This document shows, in pieces, positions 5,965 through 12,449 of a DNA stretch of 12,449 nucleotides. Each line of letters begins with the position of its first letter. Within the stretch, counting starts at the first letter, position 1. A model generated the notes under the pieces. It searched no databases. It was not told where the DNA came from and worked only from the letters and a program-made list of their open reading frames with translations. The stretch comes from Deltaproteobacteria bacterium (GTDB taxonomy: Bacteria > UBA10199 > DSSB01). Both the position numbers and the translations under genes were made by a program. The stretch spans positions 1-12,449 of the forward strand of contig JAJFLL010000079.1 of NCBI GenBank assembly GCA_021772695.1. The letters are read 5' to 3'.

Positions 5965-8900
5965 TCAAGTCGCTGCAGGCCTTTTAACACTGGCGACCAC
6001 CTTGCGCCAGAGCCCAAAGATATCCTCGATGGCGGCATAGGAGCAAGGCACTAAAACTAGGGTTTGCAAGGTTCCAAAAAACAATCCCCAAGCCAAGGCC
6101 AAGGTCAGGGGCACCAATAAAGGATCCCACCCCCCAATGCCATAGGCAGTAGGTAGCAAGGCAGAGACAGTGGTGATAGTTGTTAGCAACACCGGTCTGA
6201 GTCGCAGGCCGGTTCCTTGAATCAGACATTCGTGCAAACTCAGTTCGCCCTTCTCGCGCAATTGATCGATGAAACTCACCATGACAATCGATGCGTTGAC
6301 CACCACACCTGCCAAGCCAATCACCCCGATCATGGCCATGAAACCCAGAGGCTTTTGGTGAATAGAAAATCCAACGATCGTACCGATAAAACCAAAGGGA
6401 ATGGTAAACATGATGATGAAGGGTTTAAAAAAGGAATTAAATAGAGTCACCAAAATGGCAAAAATACACAATACCGCGATAATCAATGCCGCAAACAGGC
6501 TCTCCATAGATTCCTGCGTACTCTCTTCTTCCCCACCAAATTTGAGAAAATAACCGGGGTGCTTATCACCAAGGTCCTTAAACTTATCTCGTAATATGCC
6601 ATTCACCTTCACCGATGTATTTACCTCGGTTTTAACATCGGCGGTGACGGTAATGGATCTTTGAAAATCCAAGTGTCGCCTTTCTTCAGGACCCGCACCA
6701 AGAGAAATATCGGCCACCTTTTCCAATGGAATCAAATTTCCATTCTTATCGGATATAAGCATTTTTTTCAGGATCGCCTCATTACCCCGCCTCTTCTCAT
6801 TGAATAAAACTCTGATGTCGATTTCGTCACCATATTGGGTTGCGGTCGTGGCGATGGTACCCTCATGGGCGGTACGAATAGCGAAGGCGACATCGCCATA
6901 AGTCAGGCCAAAATCGGCGGAAGCTCGCGGTTTAAGCTTGATCAGGTACTCTTCAGGGCCGGGAACCAAATCGGTACTGATGTCGAAAACCCCGGGAATC
7001 GTTTTTAGATATTCTTGAATTTCCCCGGAAATCGATTTTAGTTCCTCTAAATCCTGGCCCAAAACAGCCACCGTAACCGCGCGGCCTACCGGTGGACCAT
7101 TGATACCCTCTTCAAACAACACCTTCATTACAGGAAATTCCGGCTTCATCTTCGGTCGTATGGCATCAATGATCTGAGAAGCCGTGCGTTCCCGCTTATT
7201 TTCGTCAGTCAGATAAATAATAAGCATCCCTACGTTATCTCCCTTCCTGGACAATGGATCCGAAATATCAACCTGCTGCAACCCGGTACGGTTATTGACC
7301 GCCAACAATTCTTCTTCCGGTAATTTTAAAACCTCTGCTTCATATTCCTTTGCCTTGGTAAATAGGTCCTCAATGGGGATTCCCGGCGGGCCCTCATATC
7401 GTATCACGATACGGTCCACCCCCTCAGGAGGGAACAAGATAAAATCCATTCGATGTTTAGCCCAAAGAAAAGCACCCATCAAGGCACCGATCAATACTAC
7501 CAATGTCAACCAACGCAATCGAACCAAGCAACGCAATACTTTGACAAAAGACTCTTGAATAACTTGAAACCAATGATCCCCATGCTTTTTGAGTTTGCCC
7601 TTTTCAAAGGCCATCAATCTGCCCGGCAAAATATAAAAGGATTCCAAAAGACTGATGATCAGGGCCGCAGAAACCAATACCGGGATGCTGAAAATGAATT
7701 CTCCCATAATTCCCTTGGTCACCATCATGGGCGCAAAAGCGGCAATGGTGGTCAACACCGTAGCCGTAATCGGCCAAACAATTTCCTTCACTCCTTGATA
7801 GGCCGCCTGATCGAGAGGCATGCCCTCTTCTTGAAAACGATGAATATTCTCAGCCACCACGATGCTATTATCCACCAACATGCCGAGCGCAATGATGATG
7901 GCCAACATAGAGATTAAATTAAAGGTGATCCCCAATGCCTGCATAATTGCAAGAGTTGCGAATATGGTAATGGGCATGGAAAGCGAGGTCACCAAACCCG
8001 TACGCCAGTGCAAAAAAATCATTAAAGTCAATAGAACCAGCCCAAAACCGATCAGACTATTGGAAAGCACGATGCCTAATCGTCGATTGACTCGTAATGA
8101 TTCGTCATCAGAAATTTTAATCTCCACACCCTTCGGAATTTGTTTGGCCTCAAAATCTCTCAAGACCTTTTTTAAATTGCGTGAAGTATCGATGATGTCG
8201 GCTTGATCCTTTTTGGCCACCACCAAAATGATGGCGCGTTTGGTGTGGGAACTGGCCAGGACCTCTGCATCTTCAAAACTATTCTCCGTTTCCCCCACGT
8301 CGCTAAGCAATACAACGCCACCCGAATAATTGGTGCGTATCACCGTATCTAATAATTCATGGGCATCCTGAACTTCACCGGAGGTGCGTATGGTTTTTTT
8401 CAAGGGACGAGATTCAAAATCTCCACCGGGCAAATCCACACTGCGATTCTGCACTGCGGCAACGGCCTCACGAAAGCTAATGTGAAGCTGTTTCATTTTT
8501 TCTGGATTTAGAAAGACGCGAAATTCCCGGTCACGGTAACCAATTTTTTCGATGGAAGCCACACCCGGTTGAATCAACAAAATATCCTCAAGCTTGTCTG
8601 CCAACTGGCGCAAGACCAACTCAGGGACTTCCCCTTCTAAGGCCACTTCCAGGATGGGAAGATTTTGGGTCTTAATTTCCTGAAATTTGGGACGGTCTTC
8701 AATCTCAGCGGGCAGGTCTTCCACCTGTTCGTTGGCCCGCTGTATTTCATCCATGACCGCGGCCACATCCACGTTGTCTAGATCGACTTTAATCTTCACT
8801 TCGGAGCGGCTGTTTTGCGATACCGACCGAACTTCTTTCAATCCATCGATTTCCCGCAGTTCATCCTCAATTTTTTGCGTAACTAGTTCTTCGACGTCTT

Positions 8901-9063
8901 CAGGGGTAGCTCCAGGATAAAAGGTGGTGATGGTGGCCTGGGCAAAGTTCACGGTGGGAAACGCCTCTTTACGCATGCGAATGCCGGCGAAGGTTCCGGC
9001 GACGATCAGGACCATACTCAGGAGTATGGATAATTTGGGCCGTTCAATGAGAAATTTAATCAT
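5965..9063 (-). CDS. RND-family efflux pump, inner-membrane permease (HAE-1/AcrB-like)
   Basis: This 1032-residue protein is a proton-driven RND exporter of the AcrB type, with normal length and architecture: TM1 near residues 9-30, a large periplasmic domain, a TM2-6 block (about 330-480), a second periplasmic domain and a TM8-12 block from about 860. The TM4 signature GMLVDNSIVVAENI holds the conserved Asp (D398) but has Asn where AcrB has its second Asp. The TM10 region GLAGVVVNASIVMV lacks the AcrB-type Lys. LRLRPVLLT keeps the TM11 Arg. I chose the ATG at 9063 because it overlaps the TolC-like stop as ATGA and gives the usual MIKFLIERP start; an in-frame ATG at 9090 would add nine residues. 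Substrate is unknown. It is the third gene of the tetR-tolC-rnd operon, and no adaptor gene accompanies it. Confidence 0.95.
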   Translation of the reverse strand: MIKFLIERPKLSILLSMVLIVAGTFAGIRMRKEAFPTVNFAQATITTFYPGATPEDVEELVTQKIEDELREIDGLKEVRSVSQNSRSEVKIKVDLDNVDVAAVMDEIQRANEQVEDLPAEIEDRPKFQEIKTQNLPILEVALEGEVPELVLRQLADKLEDILLIQPGVASIEKIGYRDREFRVFLNPEKMKQLHISFREAVAAVQNRSVDLPGGDFESRPLKKTIRTSGEVQDAHELLDTVIRTNYSGGVVLLSDVGETENSFEDAEVLASSHTKRAIILVVAKKDQADIIDTSRNLKKVLRDFEAKQIPKGVEIKISDDESLRVNRRLGIVLSNSLIGFGLVLLTLMIFLHWRTGLVTSLSMPITIFATLAIMQALGITFNLISMLAIIIALGMLVDNSIVVAENIHRFQEEGMPLDQAAYQGVKEIVWPITATVLTTIAAFAPMMVTKGIMGEFIFSIPVLVSAALIISLLESFYILPGRLMAFEKGKLKKHGDHWFQVIQESFVKVLRCLVRLRWLTLVVLIGALMGAFLWAKHRMDFILFPPEGVDRIVIRYEGPPGIPIEDLFTKAKEYEAEVLKLPEEELLAVNNRTGLQQVDISDPLSRKGDNVGMLIIYLTDENKRERTASQIIDAIRPKMKPEFPVMKVLFEEGINGPPVGRAVTVAVLGQDLEELKSISGEIQEYLKTIPGVFDISTDLVPGPEEYLIKLKPRASADFGLTYGDVAFAIRTAHEGTIATTATQYGDEIDIRVLFNEKRRGNEAILKKMLISDKNGNLIPLEKVADISLGAGPEERRHLDFQRSITVTADVKTEVNTSVKVNGILRDKFKDLGDKHPGYFLKFGGEEESTQESMESLFAALIIAVLCIFAILVTLFNSFFKPFIIMFTIPFGFIGTIVGFSIHQKPLGFMAMIGVIGLAGVVVNASIVMVSFIDQLREKGELSLHECLIQGTGLRLRPVLLTTITTVSALLPTAYGIGGWDPLLVPLTLALAWGLFFGTLQTLVLVPCSYAAIEDIFGLWRKVVASVKRPAAT

Positions 9064-10562
9064 GAGTGCCACATCGGAAGCAGGGGACATTGGAATTGGT
9101 CAAACAATTGTAGAGTCTCGAGGAGATTTTGCGTGCGTTGAAATTTTAGAGATTCCGCAACGACCTGTAATCGGAACAACTCAATGCGACTCTCAGATAA
9201 TTGAAAAAGACTGACCCTCCCCTGATCAAAACGACTTATCAGGTCGGACACTTCACCTTTACCAGCCTGAATCGCTTTCAAGATCGTTTGGTATTCCTTT
9301 TGCAAATGACGAATATTACCCTGGGTTTCCTCCCAAAGTAGCTTTCGCTCATGAAGGATTTTGTCATAGTCGATGGAAGGTGTTTGCTCAGAGACAATGG
9401 CCGCCTGGTTCGCGGCACGAATACGCAATGGCGAAAGCGGCCAAGAAAACTTTACACCCGCCGAATAAATGGGACGATCAAAATTGACCACTTCATTAAA
9501 ACTACTTCCGACGTTAGGGTCGGTTCCTGTGGTGCTAACTCCACCCTCTATAGAAACATTGGGCAATCGCTTGCGACGAAAGATCTTTGCATTGAGATCT
9601 CCCTTGGACTTTTCTAGGTTCAATAGGTCAAATTCACGACTAAACTCTGGAGAAAACTGAGATGCCAAGAAAACCTTTTCGCATTCTTGAGTCCTTTTCA
9701 GCAACTGTAAAGAATCTTCTTGCGGCAGAACTTGTGAGTTTCCCGAAATACCTAAAATATTTTCTAAATTTTTCACTACCACATCCCGATTTTTTTTAAG
9801 TCGAATGATATCGGTTTCGGCCGTGGCAATCAGGCGATTCACCCGGTCGAGATCACCCTTTTCTCCAATGGATCGGCTCAGCTGATTTTGCAGATCACCT
9901 CTTAATCGTGAAAACTCCTTGATAATCTGCCGTCGTAAGGCCTCTTGACCTTGTAAATTGATGGTTTGTAGAAAAAGGTTGATGGCAGAAACGGTCATTT
10001 TATGTCGAAATAAAATACTGGTTAGGACCGCGGTATCATAATCGAGCAGAGATATTTTTATCTCTTTGCGGGTGATATATCCCAAAAGATCCTGAAGCAC
10101 ATCTACAGAGACCTTTAGAAAAACAACTGGCTGATTAAAATCAGCTGGATAAGGTAATAGGGGATTTGGGGGGTCCGATTGAAAAATGGTGCTTCGCAAA
10201 TTTGATACTCCGGCACGGGTGGTAACGCCTTGGGGTAGTTTTTGTTCAGCCTTTACCTCCCAAAAAAAATCTCGAACCCTTGCCGGTTGAAAGGGGTTAT
10301 TGGGCTGTTGTCGGTCGTCTAAATAATTAAATTCTGTTTTGAGTTCAGGGTAAAAGTATTGTCCCTGTAAATTGAGCAAGGAGGCCTGGGCCTCTCGAAT
10401 TCTTTCAGCTAATAATTTTAAATCGTAATTATAATCTTTCACCAAGGGGGGAATGTCTCGCGAACTTTTAATAATGACGGATTCTTCCGCAGCGGCCCTT
10501 GGATTTAACACAGGGCATATAACTGCGATCAATAGAATAAAAAGATAAAATAGGGACTTCAT
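9060..10562 (-). CDS. TolC-family outer-membrane efflux protein
   Basis: The 500-residue product begins with a signal peptide (hydrophobic core at residues 4-19, probable cleavage after AAA at 23-25). The mature part has the two-fold pattern of an outer-membrane factor: long amphipathic helices at about 175-290 and 395-490, with intervening stretches such as FFWEVKAEQKLPQGV and YSAGVKFSWPLSPL that fit beta strands of the barrel. Such proteins form trimeric channels crossing the outer membrane and periplasm and dock with RND pumps. The ATG at 10562 overlaps the tetR stop as ATGA, and its own TGA overlaps the RND start, so translation is probably coupled through all three genes. No obvious ribosome binding site is seen. 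C16 does not fit a lipobox, so a lipoprotein is unlikely. Confidence 0.92.
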   Translation of the reverse strand: MKSLFYLFILLIAVICPVLNPRAAAEESVIIKSSRDIPPLVKDYNYDLKLLAERIREAQASLLNLQGQYFYPELKTEFNYLDDRQQPNNPFQPARVRDFFWEVKAEQKLPQGVTTRAGVSNLRSTIFQSDPPNPLLPYPADFNQPVVFLKVSVDVLQDLLGYITRKEIKISLLDYDTAVLTSILFRHKMTVSAINLFLQTINLQGQEALRRQIIKEFSRLRGDLQNQLSRSIGEKGDLDRVNRLIATAETDIIRLKKNRDVVVKNLENILGISGNSQVLPQEDSLQLLKRTQECEKVFLASQFSPEFSREFDLLNLEKSKGDLNAKIFRRKRLPNVSIEGGVSTTGTDPNVGSSFNEVVNFDRPIYSAGVKFSWPLSPLRIRAANQAAIVSEQTPSIDYDKILHERKLLWEETQGNIRHLQKEYQTILKAIQAGKGEVSDLISRFDQGRVSLFQLSESRIELFRLQVVAESLKFQRTQNLLETLQLFDQFQCPLLPMWHS

Positions 10563-11188
10563 GAATTTTCAGTGAGGTTTTCAAGCATAGCCGTAACCGA
10601 TGCAAAAACCTCGTTTCGGAGCGCCTCTGGTTTATCGAAATTTGGAAAAATGGGAGCATACGCGGGAGAAAATAAGGTCCAATAACAATTCATGGCGATC
10701 ATCATGAATTGCACCGAACCCTCGGGCACTTTTTTGGATACGCCCTTCCATTGAAGGCCGCGAGTGATTTGTCCCAATATTTCCACTAAGGGTTTTAAAT
10801 TTTCTACCAAAACTTTTTTCATCATGGTGCTGAGCCGGGGTTCCCCCTCATTCAATAAGGCCCGGGCAAACATGCGGTTAAAGTCTTGGTTTTCAGCCAT
10901 ACTCGTTTGCATGATTTGGTTGAGCAACAAGACCTGGTCCTTGGGGTCCATTTCTTCAATCTTGGCAGCCACAATGGTTTCACGGATACGCTTAAAAAAA
11001 CTCTCAAATATGGCCGTATAAAAACCGTACTTATCGCCAAAATGGTAATGCACACTGGCGATATTAGTTTTTGCCTGTTTGGCTACCTCGCGCAAGCTCA
11101 CGCCATGAAAACCTTTGGCCGCAAAGAGTTTTTCACCCACTTCGAGGAGTTTTTCTGATGTGGAGGGTTGTGAGCTTCTTGGCTTCAT
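10559..11188 (-). CDS. TetR/AcrR-family transcriptional regulator of the efflux operon
   Basis: The 209-residue protein has an N-terminal TetR helix-turn-helix at about residues 11-60: LFAAKGFHGVSLREVAKQA followed by the recognition helix TNIASVHYHFGDK. The C-terminal 140 residues are helical and would bind an inducer and form the dimer; I cannot place them in a specific subfamily. It is the first gene of the operon, overlapping the TolC-like gene by ATGA, and a near-perfect 22-nt palindrome lies immediately upstream over the promoter. This arrangement strongly suggests an autorepressor released by a pump substrate, though that is inferred. The ATG at 11188 has no ribosome binding site. Confidence 0.93.
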   Translation of the reverse strand: MKPRSSQPSTSEKLLEVGEKLFAAKGFHGVSLREVAKQAKTNIASVHYHFGDKYGFYTAIFESFFKRIRETIVAAKIEEMDPKDQVLLLNQIMQTSMAENQDFNRMFARALLNEGEPRLSTMMKKVLVENLKPLVEILGQITRGLQWKGVSKKVPEGSVQFMMIAMNCYWTLFSPAYAPIFPNFDKPEALRNEVFASVTAMLENLTENS

Positions 11189-11190
11189 AA

Positions 11191-11212
11191 TTTAATCAAA
11201 CGTTTGTTTAAA
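11191..11212. promoter_or_regulatory. Probable TetR operator (22-nt palindrome)
   Basis: The sequence is a 22-nt inverted repeat with a perfect core CAAACGTTTG and arms TTTAAT/TTTAAA; only one base pair breaks the symmetry. It begins two nt upstream of the tetR start codon and covers the predicted -10 and transcription start. Size, symmetry and place are typical of TetR-family operators. Binding is not shown. Confidence 0.75.
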
Positions 11213-11233
11213 TAAATCATAAACACCTGTCAA
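11205..11233 (-). promoter_or_regulatory. Putative promoter of the tetR-tolC-rnd operon
   Basis: On the minus strand a perfect TTGACA -35 box (complement of 11228-11233) is followed after 17 nt by TAAACA (complement of 11205-11210), a weak -10. The -10 lies within the palindrome, so a bound repressor would block RNA polymerase. The start site would be only about ten nt before the ATG, giving a very short leader, in keeping with the missing ribosome binding site. Confidence 0.55.
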
Positions 11234-11334
11234 CTTCCCTGCCAATTTTTTATGGGCTGATTCATGAGGGAAGGATGCAGAACCTGCGAAAAATCGCCAT
11301 ATATTGAAAACTGTCTGTACAAAAAGGAGAGTAA

Positions 11335-11361
11335 ATGTGGCAATTTTTGAAATTTTTCTAA
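11335..11361 (+). CDS. Possible 8-codon leader ORF with strong ribosome binding site
   Basis: AAGGAGA at 11324-11330 is correctly spaced before ATG at 11335, which opens a reading frame for MWQFLKFF and a TAA stop at 11359-11361. It lies about 80 nt upstream of the kinase gene on the same strand. It may be a leader peptide affecting the downstream gene, or a chance match in A/T-rich DNA. No attenuator-like hairpin with a T tract was found between it and the kinase start. Confidence 0.25.
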   Translation: MWQFLKFF

Positions 11362-11442
11362 AATATTGGTTACATTGCAAATTTTTTCCAGAATTGATTC
11401 AATAAGTTGGCAATAATTGAATTATCCTTTTAAGCTTGTCCC

Positions 11443-12449
11443 ATGACTGCAAAAAAATTGCAGCGTTTTGAAATTTTGCGGCACCTAGGTCAAGGGGGCA
11501 TGGGCGACGTCTACCTGGCCAAAGATCGAGAACGAAACCAAGAGGTAGCCTTAAAATCTCTTTTGCAACCGGGCTCCCTCCAGGCACGAAGTGTCTTCCG
11601 GGAGGAAGTCAAAATTCTCTCCGGTCTCAAACACCCCAACCTGGTGCAGATCTACGATTATTTTGAAAAGTCCTCCGAGGTGGTTCAGGCCAATGAGCAT
11701 ATTCCCATGGACCCCTTAAGCCCCTGCTTCACCATGGAATATGTTGCAGGCACTCCGCTGAGTGAGTTGCCCAAGCCTTTGGAAAAAGATCAGGCCATTT
11801 CCATATTCATTCAGTTCAGCGAAGGGTTGGCTTACCTGCATCAGCGCAGAATTTTGCACCGTGATCTTAAACCGAGCAACGCGCTATGTTCTTCCAATGG
11901 TCAGATAAAACTACTCGATTTCGGTCTGGCCACTAGCGAATTTCAGGGCGGTACCCAACAAGGGCCCGTTGGAACACTCGCTTACCTGCCGCCTGAGGCC
12001 TTTTGGGGAGAATATTTACCACTAAGCGATCTCTTTTCTTTTGGCGCACTATTCTATGAATTATTGGCAGACAGACTCCCTTACCTAAAACCCTTGAGTC
12101 AGATTCAGGCCGTCTCTCCTCCACCACCGCTATCACAACTGCGACCTGACCTTCCCGAAGCCTTAGCCACCTTGGTGAATCAATTACTACGGCTTTCCCC
12201 CAGCGAACGGCCGGCAACGGCACAGAGTTTGCTTCGCTACCTACCGGAACATGGTGTCCAGGTTCCATCCCAAGCGACCAAGGCCAGTTTAGAAATTTTG
12301 GATCGGCTGCCATTGGTTGCACGGCATTCTGAGCTAACAAGGGTAGAACCCTATTTTCGCAATCAATCTCAGAAACTACCTTCTTCCTTAGTTAGGGTGC
12401 AGGGACCCACTGGAATGGGCCGAACCCGGTTTTTAGAAGAAGTTCGTTG
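11443..12449 (+). CDS. Ser/Thr protein kinase fused to a P-loop NTPase (3' end outside the window)
   Basis: The first 335 codons are visible and the frame runs off the right edge. Residues about 9-275 form a complete Hanks-type kinase: glycine loop GQGGMGDVY (16-24), ATP-binding K38 in VALK, helix-C E55, catalytic HRDLKPSN (139-146), DFG (159-161), GT.AY.PPE (177-185) and D196 of helix F. All key catalytic residues are present, so it should be active. Residues from about 290 begin a second domain: LVARHSEL, then a Walker A-like GPTGMGRT at 321-328, as in PknK-type kinases with a STAND/AAA ATPase. The Walker lysine is replaced by R327. The ATG at 11443 is the only start after the in-frame stop at 11431; no good ribosome binding site is seen. 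It is transcribed divergently from the efflux operon. No transmembrane segment appears in the visible part. Confidence 0.93.
   Translation, partial: MTAKKLQRFEILRHLGQGGMGDVYLAKDRERNQEVALKSLLQPGSLQARSVFREEVKILSGLKHPNLVQIYDYFEKSSEVVQANEHIPMDPLSPCFTMEYVAGTPLSELPKPLEKDQAISIFIQFSEGLAYLHQRRILHRDLKPSNALCSSNGQIKLLDFGLATSEFQGGTQQGPVGTLAYLPPEAFWGEYLPLSDLFSFGALFYELLADRLPYLKPLSQIQAVSPPPPLSQLRPDLPEALATLVNQLLRLSPSERPATAQSLLRYLPEHGVQVPSQATKASLEILDRLPLVARHSELTRVEPYFRNQSQKLPSSLVRVQGPTGMGRTRFLEEVR

Noticed and set aside
5928..5990. Possible terminator after the RND gene
   Set aside because: A run of seven T on the minus strand is present, but the only stem I find (CCTGC/GCAGG) is short, has a large loop and lies too far from the T run.
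9064..9090. Longer RND start at 9090
   Set aside because: The extra nine residues are polar and atypical, no ribosome binding site precedes them, and the ATG at 9063 has the ATGA overlap and family-like N-terminus.
11277..11287. Small inverted repeat GCAG-AAC-CTGC considered as an operator or SOS box
   Set aside because: It is only four base pairs long and matches no operator consensus that I can name with confidence.
11192..11380. 62-codon minus-strand ORF with a TTG start just upstream of tetR
   Set aside because: It would run through the TTGACA promoter and the operator palindrome, and has no ribosome binding site or recognisable content.

Overview
The window looks like a chromosomal piece from a Gram-negative, deltaproteobacterium-like lineage (Bdellovibrionota or a related uncultured group). 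This placement is an inference. It rests on a Ser/Thr kinase joined to an NTPase, an FHA-domain protein, a TolC/RND efflux operon, and an HNH endonuclease whose N-terminal half resembles, from memory, those of Bdellovibrio-like bacteria. No RNA gene, insertion sequence or CRISPR array was seen.

Layout. (1) Positions 1-1493, plus strand: a protein with an FHA domain followed by a transglutaminase-like Cys/His/Asp domain; its frame stays open to the left edge, so the true start may lie outside. (2) 1569-2816, minus strand: an HNH endonuclease with a TTG start, a strong ribosome binding site and a recognisable promoter. Its low-complexity linker carries two families of palindromic DNA repeats. 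(3) 2817-3274: a gene-free stretch with one further copy of each repeat family. (4) 3275-5833, minus strand: an 852-residue protein of unknown function with an HExxH zinc-peptidase motif near its C-terminus. (5) 5965-11188, minus strand: a compact operon in the order tetR regulator, TolC-type outer-membrane factor, RND pump. The genes are joined by ATGA stop/start overlaps, and a near-perfect palindrome sits on the operon promoter. (6) 11443 to the right edge, plus strand: the start of a Ser/Thr protein kinase fused to a P-loop NTPase.

How the parts may work together. The efflux operon is a self-contained unit: the TetR protein probably represses its own promoter and so controls the outer-membrane channel and inner-membrane pump. 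No periplasmic adaptor gene is present, which is unusual for a tripartite pump. The FHA domain (a phosphothreonine reader) and the kinase are at opposite ends of the window, so a functional link is only a possibility.

The most distinctive signal is the repeat system at 1.8-3.2 kb. It consists of a roughly 18-20 nt palindrome centred on GACGTC (three copies) and a roughly 42 nt GC-rich hairpin flanked by a T tract (two copies). Both families occur inside the HNH coding sequence, read through in frame, and in the neighbouring intergenic DNA, in the same relative order.
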